Shown: positions 25,734 through 36,123, numbered from the stretch's first letter. The stretch: DNA of 39,191 bases from Candidatus Pacearchaeota archaeon (GCA_018303995.1 JAGVXB010000029.1:1-39191); one strand, 5' to 3'. The notes: generated by a model not told the origin, from the sequence alone. Translations and numbers: made by a program.

Positions 25734-26459
25734 TTATTTGGCATACTTCTTCAAATCTTCACCATGAACTCTAACTAACTTACCTTCTTTAAGTGAAATC
25801 ATTCCAACATCGAATCTAGAGACTTCAAAATTCTTTCCAAGAATTTCCTTAAATATTTTAATTACAAACTTAACTCCCTCATCCATAGTCATATCATCTT
25901 TGAATCCCTTTCGTAACTCTTCCTTAATTTGTTCATCATTCTCTCCAATAGAATTAGCCCTATATGCAAAAAAGTTTCCAGTAATATCTGACGTATATAG
26001 GTGAGGTCTATTTTTTGAAACTCCAGCAATCATTATTGAAACTCCATACGGACGTGAGCCTCCATATTGTGTGTATGCTTGCTTATTATCTGCAATCATC
26101 TGTATAACACTTATAGGATCTACAGGCGTTCCGTATGAGACTTTATGTTGCTGAGCAAGCAAACGAGCACGGTCAATCAAAACGCGGGCGTCAGAAGCAA
26201 TTCCGGCAGCAGTAGCCATAACATGATCATCAACTTCAAAAACTTTAACAGCAGATTCAGGAGCAATTAAGTTGTCACGAATACGCTTGTCTGCAACAAA
26301 TATAACGCCGTCCTTGCAAACCAATCCGACACTATTACTTCCAAGCTTTACAGTCTTCTCTGCGTACTCGACCTGAAGCAAATGTCCCTCAGGAGAAAAC
26401 ATAGTCGCAGCTCGGTCATATCCCATAGCTTGATGTTGCATTTCTGTTGGCATATCCAT
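25734..26459 (-). CDS. psmA: Proteasome alpha subunit
   Basis: GYDRAATMFSPEGHLLQVEYAEKTVKLGSNSVGLVCKDGV. Confidence 0.97.
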   Translation of the reverse strand: MDMPTEMQHQAMGYDRAATMFSPEGHLLQVEYAEKTVKLGSNSVGLVCKDGVIFVADKRIRDNLIAPESAVKVFEVDDHVMATAAGIASDARVLIDRARLLAQQHKVSYGTPVDPISVIQMIADNKQAYTQYGGSRPYGVSIMIAGVSKNRPHLYTSDITGNFFAYRANSIGENDEQIKEELRKGFKDDMTMDEGVKFVIKIFKEILGKNFEVSRFDVGMISLKEGKLVRVHGEDLKKYAK

Positions 26460-26506
26460 AGTAGTAGTATTAGTAAACCTCTTAACACACGTCAGCAGAT
26501 ATTAGG

Positions 26507-26848
26507 CTATTTAAAATTTACCCTACTCCTTCCATGCTCCAATATGAGCTTATGAATCTGTCCCACAAGACAATTTTTAGGAAATCTAGGAAGAATATTA
26601 ATTCCACAAATTTCAGTTTCAGGATATAAAATATATTCAATGCCTAAACGAACAGAAGGGAAAAAATAAAAAATAGATTCAAATGGCTTTTTAACAATTT
26701 TAAATTCTTCAAAACTACTGCTTGGATTAATTCCTTGTTTTTGCAAAAAATCTCCCATATCAAGCAATACAAAATCTCTAAATACAATTTCTTCATAAGG
26801 ACCGACAGCACGACCTAAATAGACATTTATAGGTTCAAAAATGGACAT
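26507..26848 (-). CDS. Hypothetical protein (113 aa)
   Basis: Co-oriented ORF between Pop5-like gene and psmA. Confidence 0.55.
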   Translation of the reverse strand: MSIFEPINVYLGRAVGPYEEIVFRDFVLLDMGDFLQKQGINPSSSFEEFKIVKKPFESIFYFFPSVRLGIEYILYPETEICGINILPRFPKNCLVGQIHKLILEHGRSRVNFK

Positions 26849-26895
26849 AAATTAAATTTAAAATCTATGTTTATAATATTAATTATATTACAAAT

Positions 26896-27165
26896 TTATT
26901 TCTCCAAACCCTTCAAAGTCCCTGAAACTCTTAAAACTGTCAAATTATCTTTAGCCAAAGCCAAAGCCGCGCGAACATTAGTCAAAGCTTCTCTATTAAC
27001 GCAAACTACAACTTCGTCAGCGTGCTCAGAAACAAAAACCGGCGAGGCTTCAGCCCATCCAAGAACGCCGATATATTCTAGAATCGCCTTTTCAACAGAA
27101 CTACGCAATCCCTTAATCAATAAATATCTTTTACTGTCTCGCGCAGAGGATTTTAGAGCCAACAT
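26896..27165 (-). CDS. rnp2: RNase P protein component 2 (Pop5)-like
   Basis: KRYLLIKG, AILEYIGVLGWAEASPVFV, VVCVNREALTNVRAALALA, VLRVSGTLKGLE; Pop5 is a known member of this superoperon. Confidence 0.75.
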   Translation of the reverse strand: MLALKSSARDSKRYLLIKGLRSSVEKAILEYIGVLGWAEASPVFVSEHADEVVVCVNREALTNVRAALALAKDNLTVLRVSGTLKGLEK

Positions 27166-27166
27166 A

Positions 27167-27988
27167 TCAAACTATTATCTCCATCTTAACAATCTCATTA
27201 GCTGTCTTTCGTAATGTATTACTCTCAAGCGCAAATCCCAAAGCTTCAGCGCCTCCAACTTTGAAATTAGCCATTCCTATAATCTTTCCATCTTTATTTA
27301 CAAGAGGACCACCAGAATTTCCGGGATTTAAAGTTACATCAGTTTGAATATATGCTTGAAGCCCGTTAGGTCCCTCTCTATGTAATGCAGAAACAATTCC
27401 TTCAGTTACTGTAAATGATAGCCCCAAAGGATTTCCAATAGCAATTACTTTTTCACCAATCACTACTTCATCAGAATCAGATAATTCAAACGCATCAAGC
27501 TCACCAGAAATTTTCAAAACCGCAATATCTGCATTAGCATCAGCACCAACAAGTTCGGCAACATATACTTCATTAGCATAAGTTTGAACTTGTATAGTAT
27601 TACTTCCTTCGATCACATGATTATTAGTGATAATATAACTTCCATCTGCAACAATAAAACCAGTTCCGGCAGACAAGTCGGTAGTTACAGTAACAACTTT
27701 TTTAATAGCCTCTTCAATAACAAGGGAAAAATCTTGTTGAGTCGACTTCAAAAATTCTATTTGATTTTCAAAATCAGTTCTCTGTTGAGACAAACTTCTA
27801 ACTATTTCCCCGATGCGATATTGATTCTCTTGTTTCAAAACATTTATCACCCCATCAGTTTCTTTTTCAAAATTCTGCTGTTGTGAGATTAATTTAGCAG
27901 ATTGAGAACTAATAAATGTAAATGAAATTAACTGAATAACTAATAAAAGAACGACAGCCCCATAAAGCACATTAATATGATGTTCCAT
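27167..27988 (-). CDS. HtrA/DegP-like trypsin-type serine protease, TM-anchored, no PDZ domain
   Basis: GTGFIVADGSYIITNNHVIEG, ANADIAVLKI, LNPGNSGGPLVNKDGKIIGMAN; start MEHHINVLYG at 27988 avoids overlap with the divergent gene. Confidence 0.9.
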   Translation of the reverse strand: MEHHINVLYGAVVLLLVIQLISFTFISSQSAKLISQQQNFEKETDGVINVLKQENQYRIGEIVRSLSQQRTDFENQIEFLKSTQQDFSLVIEEAIKKVVTVTTDLSAGTGFIVADGSYIITNNHVIEGSNTIQVQTYANEVYVAELVGADANADIAVLKISGELDAFELSDSDEVVIGEKVIAIGNPLGLSFTVTEGIVSALHREGPNGLQAYIQTDVTLNPGNSGGPLVNKDGKIIGMANFKVGGAEALGFALESNTLRKTANEIVKMEIIV

Positions 27989-28063
27989 AACAGTGTTTGT
28001 ATTCTTTAATATATATAGCTTACTTATAGTCTTATTTATAATCTCATCTTGTTTTAACATATC

Positions 28064-28315
28064 ATGGATAAAAAAGATCCTGTAAGGCAAGTCCAGGAAG
28101 AAATTGTAGTTGGCATATCCGAAGACGGAAGACCTCCAGAATCAATAAGGTCTCTTTATGATTTGTCAAGACATGTTCCTAAAGATACACCCGCAGATCA
28201 ATTTGCAAGAGCAGTTGACGGCTTAGTTCAAGAAGGAGTGACTCCAATGAGGCAAACCCCTATATCTAAAGGTTATTACTTTGAACCAACTAGAGCAAGA
28301 GGAAAATATCTTTAA
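28064..28315 (+). CDS. Hypothetical protein (83 aa)
   Basis: Divergent ORF once the HtrA start is corrected. Confidence 0.5.
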   Translation: MDKKDPVRQVQEEIVVGISEDGRPPESIRSLYDLSRHVPKDTPADQFARAVDGLVQEGVTPMRQTPISKGYYFEPTRARGKYL

Positions 28316-28401
28316 TTTGTATTATTACATTCATATTTATAAAAATAGAGATTTAAGAACTACTCAGTTATCTATATAAACATACTTAACAATATCAAAA
28401 T

Positions 28402-29659
28402 ATGGTGAAGATTCATGCAATAGGAGGTTTTAGCGAAGTTGGTAAAAACATGACTGCTGTCGAGTCAGGAGAGGACGTAACTCTATGTGATGCTGGCTTA
28501 TTCATACCAGCGTTAGTAGGCGTAAGTGAAAAAGAAAAAATACCTACTGAGCACGGAATGAGGGCAATAGGCGCACTTCCAAACGACCATTACATGGATG
28601 AAAATAAGTTACGCCATAAAGTTAAATCTATTTTAGTATCTCACGCTCATCTGGACCACGTTGGAGCAGTGCAATATTTAGCTCACAGATATAATGCGGG
28701 AGTATACGGAACCCCTTACACAATGGAAGTATTGAAAGCATTATTGCCTGAAAGAGAAAATCCAATTCCTAATAAATTACATACAGTAAAACCAAATGGA
28801 ATCACAACAGTGAATGGAAAAGAAAAATATAAAGTACAATGATTACAAATTAGATAACACTCCAGTCATAGGAGACAAACCAAATTACAAACGCCTAAAA
28901 GAACTATCCAAAATAGGAGTAAAAGCATTAATTGTAAATTGTCTTTATGCTCATTCAGAAAAGAAAACGCCATCAGAACAAGTAGCCAGAGACATGGTCC
29001 GAGACACTCTAATAAATACAGAAGATAGCAAATCTGGCTTAGTCGTAACGACATTTGCATCTCACATTGCAAGATTAAAATCCATAGTTGACTTCGGACA
29101 AAAACTAGATAGAAAAATCGTTTTTGTAGGCCGTAGTCTAGCAAAATACGTTTCAGCTGGAGAAGTCATAAATCAAGTTCCTTTCAAAAAAGATATTATA
29201 ATGGCAACATATAAGAGACAAGTCGAAAAATTCTTAAAACAAGCAAACGAAGACCGAAGTAAATATCTAATTGTATGCACAGGTCATCAGGGAGAAAAAG
29301 GCTCAATTTTAGATAGAATGGCTCGAGACCAGCTACCCTTTAAAATAAAAGAAAAAGATCATATAATATTTTCATCAAAAACAATTCCAGCTCCAGAAAC
29401 AATCGCAAGCAGAAGTGACTTACAAAACAGATTAAAGAAATTCAATCCAGTAATATTCGATAATCTTCACGTTTCAGGACACGGTTCAAGAGAAGATTTA
29501 ATGGAACTAATAAAATTAACAAATCCAGAAAATGTCATTCCTTCACATGGAGATCATGCAAAAACAATTCCGGGAATGCATGTTGCAGAAGAAATGGGAT
29601 ACAAAAAAGGTTATAATGTTCATTTACTTTCAAATGGTCAGTCAGTAACACTAGCATGA
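28402..29659 (+). pseudogene. Archaeal RNase J-like beta-CASP ribonuclease, frame-disrupted by internal deletion
   Basis: 28402-28842 encodes the N-terminal MBL part (SHAHLDHVGAVQYLAHRY); the NDYKLDNTPVIGDKPNY... part continues in another frame to 29659; about 25-28 aa between them are missing. Confidence 0.82.
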
Positions 29660-30096
29660 GAGAAGATATACTTGGGATGTTAAAGAATGCAATTGAGCAC
29701 GGAGGCAATCCTGCAAGAGTAGCTCAATCTCTAATTAATTCAGGTTATCCAGCACAAGAAGTTCAGCAAGCCCTTACTTATATCACAAACGCAATACCTC
29801 AACAATCTTCTACTCAAGGCAATCCAAACTCTCAAGTAACTTCCCAGACAATAAATCAAAATCAACCGCAAACACAAGGAATGCCTTCAGTTCCAACTCC
29901 TCCAATTTCTCAAGTATCTCCACAAATTCAAACTCCTCCAGCCCCTCAATACATATTAAAACCGCTTCCTTCAACAAAATATAATCCTGGGGGAACAGGA
30001 AAACTCATATTCATGATTTTTATTTTATTGATTCTAGTAGGTTCACTAATTTCAGTAATAATATTTAAAGATAAAATATTAAATTGGATAAGCTAA
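29656..30096 (+). CDS. Tail-anchored protein with UBA-like helical N-terminus and Pro/Gln-rich linker
   Basis: NPARVAQSLINSGYPAQEVQQALTYI; P/Q-rich linker; C-terminal TM helix. Confidence 0.75.
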   Translation: MREDILGMLKNAIEHGGNPARVAQSLINSGYPAQEVQQALTYITNAIPQQSSTQGNPNSQVTSQTINQNQPQTQGMPSVPTPPISQVSPQIQTPPAPQYILKPLPSTKYNPGGTGKLIFMIFILLILVGSLISVIIFKDKILNWIS

Positions 30097-30105
30097 TAAT
30101 TTGGT

Positions 30106-30645
30106 ATGAGTCTAGTATACGAACCCGCAGAAGATTCTTTTCTTTTTGAGAGTGTAATAGAAAAATATGCAAAAAACAAGTCTGTTTTAGATATGTGCAC
30201 AGGATCAGGAATTTTAGCAAAAAAAGCCCTGGAATCAGTGGCAAAATCAGTCACGGCAGTAGACATAAATAAAAGTGCCTTAGACTCAATAACTGACAAT
30301 AGGATAAAAAAAATACGCTCAAGCCTATTTCAAAAAGTAAAAGGTAAATTTGATTTAATATTATGCAATCCTCCGTATTTAGCAGAAGATAAATATGAAG
30401 ACGAAGAAAGCAAATTAGCAACCACAGGCGGAGAAGAAGGAGACGAATTAATTTTAAAATTCCTGGACCAAGTAAAAAAGCATCTGGAAAAAGATGGAAT
30501 TATACTTTTGCTAGTTTCCTCATTGACGCCAATGGATAAAATTAACAAATTATTGGAAAAAGAAAATCTAACCTCGAAAGTAATAGCAAGTAAAAAGATT
30601 TTCTTCGAAAACCTAGAAGTCTTAGAAATTAAACTAAAATTTTAA
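30106..30645 (+). CDS. HemK2/Mtq2-like class I methyltransferase
   Basis: YEPAEDSFLFE, VLDMCTGSGILA, DLILCNPPYL. Confidence 0.9.
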   Translation: MSLVYEPAEDSFLFESVIEKYAKNKSVLDMCTGSGILAKKALESVAKSVTAVDINKSALDSITDNRIKKIRSSLFQKVKGKFDLILCNPPYLAEDKYEDEESKLATTGGEEGDELILKFLDQVKKHLEKDGIILLLVSSLTPMDKINKLLEKENLTSKVIASKKIFFENLEVLEIKLKF

Positions 30646-30696
30646 ACAACAAATCCCATCGGTAAACTTTAAATACATTCACGAATATATAAATAA

Positions 30697-32097
30697 ATGA
30701 AAAGAGGAGCAATATTATTTATAATCCTATCCTTAACTCTCATTCCATTAGTTTTTGCAGAAGACCTTTTTGGAGAAACGCCCACACATGTGACTACAGG
30801 ATATCAAGGTTCTGCAAATATTGGTTTCAATAATCTTGAGAACTGGCCTGCAGATGTAATTCAGGAATTTAAAGATACTCATGATAGAATCCTTGCAAAG
30901 TGTAAATCTGGAGAACATGATAATTGGGAGATGACTAGATCGACTTCAGGAACTGACAGCGGATTATATCACGAAAAGTTATTTGGTACAAGTGACTTCG
31001 AGTCTCAAAGAAAAGAAATGCAAAAAATGCCCTCATATGATGTCGATAGATGGAATCAAGCATTCCGAGACGCTTCTGCAGTTCAAGGCTCAAATGTGCT
31101 TACATATAGCGATGTTATAGAATCTAAAAAATGTCCTGCCCCTCAAGGTCCAAACAGCGTAGTTTACGTTTATTCCGAAGTTCTATCTGTTAGCCGATCT
31201 TCAGCAAATAGCTCTAAAACTTACTCGGCAACATTTAGCTGTCAAACATGGGACTGCGAGAAAACATTAATTCCTCCAAAGAATATTCCTCCAATAATAG
31301 ATTCCATTAACCCGCTTATTGAAAGAGCACCTACTAAGGTAATAGACATATTAGGTGGAAAAGAAATAGGGCTATTAGTTACTAGCAAAGAAGGTGTTAA
31401 GGAGAATTATTTAGTCTCTTTTGAAGGCTCGAAAATAAAGTCAATAGAAAAAGCTCCTTCAACAAAAGAGTTTTCTATTACGATTAAAACATCCCCTGAA
31501 TTTATGAATAAATTAGTCAAGAGTGGCAATCCCAGTGTAACTATCCAACAAGCAGTGAAAAACGGCAATGTTGTTTTAAGTGGCTCCGGCATTACTAATA
31601 AAGCAATAGTAGCTGGACTAAATTTATATTTCACTCCTGAAAAAAAAGAAGTTCTTGAAACATTTACAGTTAATAATCCTACAAATATGCAATATAATGG
31701 CGAGTCCGCGCTAGTTACTCCGCGAGTTGAGAATAGGCCTGTAATTATAACCCTTCCTAGCAGACCAACAACTCCGATTGTATCAGGAGTACAAGGAAAT
31801 ATGATAGGTTACACTACTCCCATAGCACAATGGGCAGCAAACCAACTATATCAAGAATCAATAAGAGGTCCAGGAGAAGGATTGCCTACATACGGAGTTG
31901 CATCGAGATATAGCAATAATGCAGGAATATATCGTTTGAACGTTAATAATAATCCTCCTAGAACACCCTCTACAAGCATTCCGTTAAGTGCAAACAATAA
32001 TGCTAAAAATATGTATGCTGGATTAACATATGGTGCAAGCGCAAAAGTTGCAACAACAACGACAACATATAATCTTGCAAAAGTAGGGAGAAAATAA
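30697..32097 (+). CDS. Secreted hypothetical protein (466 aa)
   Basis: Signal peptide MKRGAILFIILSLTLIPLVFA; Ser/Thr/Asn-rich C-terminus. Confidence 0.75.
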   Translation: MKRGAILFIILSLTLIPLVFAEDLFGETPTHVTTGYQGSANIGFNNLENWPADVIQEFKDTHDRILAKCKSGEHDNWEMTRSTSGTDSGLYHEKLFGTSDFESQRKEMQKMPSYDVDRWNQAFRDASAVQGSNVLTYSDVIESKKCPAPQGPNSVVYVYSEVLSVSRSSANSSKTYSATFSCQTWDCEKTLIPPKNIPPIIDSINPLIERAPTKVIDILGGKEIGLLVTSKEGVKENYLVSFEGSKIKSIEKAPSTKEFSITIKTSPEFMNKLVKSGNPSVTIQQAVKNGNVVLSGSGITNKAIVAGLNLYFTPEKKEVLETFTVNNPTNMQYNGESALVTPRVENRPVIITLPSRPTTPIVSGVQGNMIGYTTPIAQWAANQLYQESIRGPGEGLPTYGVASRYSNNAGIYRLNVNNNPPRTPSTSIPLSANNNAKNMYAGLTYGASAKVATTTTTYNLAKVGRK

Positions 32098-32098
32098 C

Positions 32099-32575
32099 AT
32101 GGGAACAAAAGATAATCAAAAACAAATTCCTCGTAAAGGAAAAAAGAAATGGATTTTCCTAATCCTATTAGTTATTATTGCAGGAGCAGTATTTTGGTTT
32201 TTACAAAAGGGCTCACCCGGAGAAGCAGTTTCAATAGAAGAAGATATTGAATTAAATCCTGATAACTCGCAATTGTATTCATTACTTTCCGAAGCAGGAA
32301 TAACGGACGCAATGATCGACGTGCAAGAAAAAGAAACACTTATTGCACTTTCAATACCTCAAGTACAAAATAAAGAAGATGTCTTGTCATTTGTTTACGG
32401 AGCAGCAACCGGATTCTCACACAATGCAGATAAAATAACTGTGCACATATTAACCCAAAGCGAAGTAGAAGAATATTCAGTCACAACTGAGAATGTTGTA
32501 AAATACGCAGATGGAAAATTGACAAAAGAAGAATTTAACAACGCAGTAATTAAGCAGACATTTCCACTTCAATAG
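32099..32575 (+). CDS. Single-TM hypothetical protein (158 aa)
   Basis: KKKWIFLILLVIIAGAVFWFL TM segment; one base downstream of the preceding gene. Confidence 0.7.
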   Translation: MGTKDNQKQIPRKGKKKWIFLILLVIIAGAVFWFLQKGSPGEAVSIEEDIELNPDNSQLYSLLSEAGITDAMIDVQEKETLIALSIPQVQNKEDVLSFVYGAATGFSHNADKITVHILTQSEVEEYSVTTENVVKYADGKLTKEEFNNAVIKQTFPLQ

Positions 32576-32615
32576 TAACTAAACTTCTATAAACTATCCA
32601 CATCACAAAGGCATC

Positions 32616-32798
32616 ATGTCAATAAAAATAAATTTGGAAGAAAAATATCATTCAGGCGAAAGCGACGGTGAATCTTACAGATGGCAGGACAGAAATCCTC
32701 CTAAAACTAACAATATATATCAACCTCCAAGAATAAGGCAAAATCCCCCAAGATACCCAGAGCACAGATCTCAGGATATAGATGATAAATACAAATAA
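32616..32798 (+). CDS. Small hypothetical protein (60 aa)
   Basis: Short ORF in a co-directional gap; Pro/Arg-rich. Confidence 0.4.
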   Translation: MSIKINLEEKYHSGESDGESYRWQDRNPPKTNNIYQPPRIRQNPPRYPEHRSQDIDDKYK

Positions 32799-32860
32799 CA
32801 ACAAACCCTCCAAACCGCAATCACAACAAATCCTATAAACTCCACAACTAGAAAAATATC

Positions 32861-34009
32861 ATGAAATTCGCGCATCTAGCAGACTGTCACTTAGGTAGCT
32901 GGAGATACCCTGAATTACAGCATTTAAACTTTGAAAGCTTCAAATATGCCTTAGATATGTGTAAAAAAGAAAAAATTGATTTTGTTTTAATAGCGGGCGA
33001 TTTATTCGACTCGGCATATCCCCCAATAGAAATAATAAAAGACACATTTAACGAGTTTAGAAAGTTAAAAGAAGCAAACATACCCGTTTTTATCATAGCA
33101 GGTAGTCATGACTACTCAATTTCAGGAAAAAGCTTTCTAGATGTTCTAGAAAAATCAGGTTTCGCAGTAAATGTATATAAATCAGAAGAAAGAAACGGCT
33201 CGATAATCTTAGAACCCACAATTTACAAAAACGTAGCCATTTACGGTTTCCCAGGTAAAAAAACTGGTCTTGAGGTCTACGATATTCCTAAAATAAGATT
33301 ACAAGATGCTCCAGGATTATTTAAAATTTTAATGCTTCACACAACATTAAAAGACGCACTCCCAACATTAGACATTCCATCAGTAGATAGAAAAATTCTT
33401 CCTCAAGTAGATTACATTGCTCTAGGCCATTTACATCTATTGTACGAAAAAGAAAATGCAGTATATGGAGGTCCAATATATCCAAATAATGCAAGCGAAT
33501 TAGAGGACTTAAAATACGGAGCTTTTTACATAGTCGACACAAATAAAAATATAAAACGTCACAATATAAAATTAAAAGATGTCTTAGTTTTAGACTTAGA
33601 AATAACAGATTCTTTAGAAGGCACTGAAACAATAATCAAAGAATTAAAAAATCAACCATTAAAAGATAAAATACTAATATTAAAATTAAAAGGAGTCTTA
33701 GAACGAGGAAAGATAGTAGACATAAATTTCAACAAAATAGAGGAATTCGCAAGAAGTCAAGGAGTTTTCTGTTTCTTAAAAAACACAACAAAGTTATTCT
33801 TTCCCATTGTAGAAATGGATGTATCTCCTCAAACAGAAGACTTCGAGAAAGAAATAGTAAATAACTTTTGCATAAAAAATCCTCATGAACTAAATAAACA
33901 CATCCCTTTACTGCTGTCAACTCTTAATTTAGAAAAAAAAGAAGATGAAATATCAAGAACATTCGAAGATAGATTATTTGCAGATTCAAAAAGGATATTA
34001 TTCCCATGA
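32861..34009 (+). CDS. mre11: DNA double-strand break repair protein Mre11
   Basis: FAHLADCHLG, LIAGDLFDSAYP, IIAGSHDY, LGHLHL phosphoesterase motifs. Confidence 0.95.
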   Translation: MKFAHLADCHLGSWRYPELQHLNFESFKYALDMCKKEKIDFVLIAGDLFDSAYPPIEIIKDTFNEFRKLKEANIPVFIIAGSHDYSISGKSFLDVLEKSGFAVNVYKSEERNGSIILEPTIYKNVAIYGFPGKKTGLEVYDIPKIRLQDAPGLFKILMLHTTLKDALPTLDIPSVDRKILPQVDYIALGHLHLLYEKENAVYGGPIYPNNASELEDLKYGAFYIVDTNKNIKRHNIKLKDVLVLDLEITDSLEGTETIIKELKNQPLKDKILILKLKGVLERGKIVDINFNKIEEFARSQGVFCFLKNTTKLFFPIVEMDVSPQTEDFEKEIVNNFCIKNPHELNKHIPLLLSTLNLEKKEDEISRTFEDRLFADSKRILFP

Positions 34010-36069
34010 TTTTCAAAAATATACGCCTGAAGAATATAAGAAGTTACAAAGAAACGGAAATAAAATTCCCGGAAGGAGCAGTCTTATTGGCAGGAGACGT
34101 AGGTTCAGGAAAAACAACAGTTCTTTTAGCCATAGAATATGCCTTATTCGGACTCCAGCCAGGGCAGAGAGGTTCATCGTTATTATCTAACAGCGAAGAA
34201 TATGGCGAAGTATCTTTAGAAATAGATATAGATGGAATAAAAGTTGTAATTGACCGTGGACTTAAAAGAAATGCAAAGTCTATAAATCAAGATTTTGCAG
34301 CAATAACAATAAATGACATTCGTTTCGAGTCGTCTGTAACCGAAGTCAAACAAAAAATAATAGAATTATTGAATTATCCAATGGATTTCGTAAGAAAAAA
34401 TAATCTTGTTTACAGATATACGGTTTACACACCACAAGAAGAGATGAAACAAATAATTATTGAAGATACTGAAGTTCGTTTAGATGTTCTAAGGCATGTA
34501 TTCGGAGTAGACAAATACAAACGCATTCAAGACAACGCACAAAGAATAATAATGTGGATTCGCGAGGAGTCTAGAACTCTTCAGATAGAGTCAGCCCTTC
34601 TAGACGTAAAAAGAAACGAGCTAGACTCAAATCTAAAATTTATAAAAATTCTAGAATCTAAAATATTAGTTAAAGAAGAAGAAATAAAACAATCAAAAAA
34701 CGCTAGAGAAATTCAACAAAAAGAAGTAGATTCTCTGATTCAATTAGTCACTGAAAAAGAAAATTTCAAAAAAGAAATAGAAAAGTCTGCAATAATGGCA
34801 AACAATAAACAAGAACAAATTTCGAGAATTTTAAAAGACATAAAAGAAATAGATGAATCTATAGGAAATACAAAAATACAACCTGAATATACAAAATTAA
34901 GTACAATTCTAGAACAAATATCTAAAACAAAGAAGACTATAGAGTTATTGGACAAAGAATACCTAGATCTGAATTCTAAAAATCACTCGCTAGATATTCT
35001 AAAAAATCAAGAATTAAGTAAAAAAAGCAGGGTCTTTCAAATGAATTTTTGCCCAACGTGTCTTCAAGACGTCCCAGAGGTCCACAAACACAACATCATG
35101 AATGCTACTGAATCAAGCATAAAAGAAATAGAAAAAAATAAAATGGCATTAGCATCAGAAATAACTAGAATAGAAACAGAATTAAAGAAACAAAAAGAAG
35201 ATTTAAAAAATCTCGAGCATGAGCGTATAACAATAGAAATACAGAATGTTAAACAAGAGAATATAGATAAATATATTAAGAAAAAAGAAGAACTTCTAAA
35301 AAATAAGGAGTCAATTGAGAAAGATTTAGTATTGATTAACGAACACATAGACTCGCTAAAAAAACATTCCTTGGAGTATACAAAATTCGAGAATTTATTA
35401 AAAATTAAAAAAGAAGAATTATCAAAAATATTAGAATCGGAACAAAAAAAAGAAATAGAATTTGCAGAAATAAGAAAAGAAACTGAGTTAATAAACAAAG
35501 AAATAAATAAATTAGAAAAAGAAATATACATTGGTGAACGTTCAAGACAAAAATTAATCTCAATGTTAGATATAGAAAACTGGCTTTCAAACAATTTTTC
35601 AAACCTCATCAAATTCACAGAAAAAAATATTCTAATAGCATTAAGAAAAGAATTCACCAAGATCTTCAATAAATGGTTTTCAGTGCTTACAACAGACTCA
35701 TTTGAGGTCTACTTAGACGAAAATTTCTCTCCAGTCATAGTTCACAATGAATTTGAACTGGACTATCAATTCCTTTCAGGAGGAGAAAGAACAGCTGTGG
35801 CGTTAGCCTACAGACTAGCATTAAACCAGCTAATAAATTCAATTTTAAGTAAAATAAAGACTCAAGATGTAATAATTCTAGACGAGCCAACAGAAGGTTT
35901 CTCAGAACAACAATTAGACAAAGTAAGAGATATGCTTCAGGAAATGCATTTAAAACAACTCCTAATAGTCAGCCACGAATCAAAAATGGAAGGTTTCGTA
36001 GACCATGTTATTCGTTTTAGAAAAGTTAACGGAGTTTCGACAGTAGTAGTCGAGAACGATAAAGTTTAG
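34006..36069 (+). CDS. rad50: DNA double-strand break repair ATPase Rad50
   Basis: Walker A LLAGDVGSGKTTVL, zinc hook FCPTCLQDV, LSGGERTAVALAYRLAL, VIILDEPTEGF. Confidence 0.97.
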   Translation: MIFKNIRLKNIRSYKETEIKFPEGAVLLAGDVGSGKTTVLLAIEYALFGLQPGQRGSSLLSNSEEYGEVSLEIDIDGIKVVIDRGLKRNAKSINQDFAAITINDIRFESSVTEVKQKIIELLNYPMDFVRKNNLVYRYTVYTPQEEMKQIIIEDTEVRLDVLRHVFGVDKYKRIQDNAQRIIMWIREESRTLQIESALLDVKRNELDSNLKFIKILESKILVKEEEIKQSKNAREIQQKEVDSLIQLVTEKENFKKEIEKSAIMANNKQEQISRILKDIKEIDESIGNTKIQPEYTKLSTILEQISKTKKTIELLDKEYLDLNSKNHSLDILKNQELSKKSRVFQMNFCPTCLQDVPEVHKHNIMNATESSIKEIEKNKMALASEITRIETELKKQKEDLKNLEHERITIEIQNVKQENIDKYIKKKEELLKNKESIEKDLVLINEHIDSLKKHSLEYTKFENLLKIKKEELSKILESEQKKEIEFAEIRKETELINKEINKLEKEIYIGERSRQKLISMLDIENWLSNNFSNLIKFTEKNILIALRKEFTKIFNKWFSVLTTDSFEVYLDENFSPVIVHNEFELDYQFLSGGERTAVALAYRLALNQLINSILSKIKTQDVIILDEPTEGFSEQQLDKVRDMLQEMHLKQLLIVSHESKMEGFVDHVIRFRKVNGVSTVVVENDKV

Positions 36070-36123
36070 AATTATTATTGAAACATTTGTCCAATATCCA
36101 GTAGGTATTTGAAGATATTCCAA

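Noticed and set aside
26867-27214. 115-aa plus-strand ORF
   Set aside because: Antisense to the Pop5-like gene.
27989-28090. Long N-terminus of the HtrA-like ORF
   Set aside because: Overlaps the divergent 83-aa gene; the internal ATG at 27988 places the TM anchor right after the start.
28780-28860. Programmed frameshift in the RNase J-like gene
   Set aside because: A frameshift alone would keep all residues; here a conserved segment of about 25-28 aa is missing, so a deletion or assembly gap fits better.
28866-29144. 92-aa minus-strand ORF
   Set aside because: Antisense shadow of the RNase J-like C-terminal half.
33945-34190. 81-aa plus-strand ORF bridging mre11/rad50
   Set aside because: Alternative frame over two well-supported genes; the 4-nt overlap of mre11 and rad50 explains the region.
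35064-35669. 201-aa Ser/Phe-rich minus-strand ORF (and 35405-35602)
   Set aside because: Antisense of the Rad50 coiled coil; composition artefact of Lys/Glu codons.
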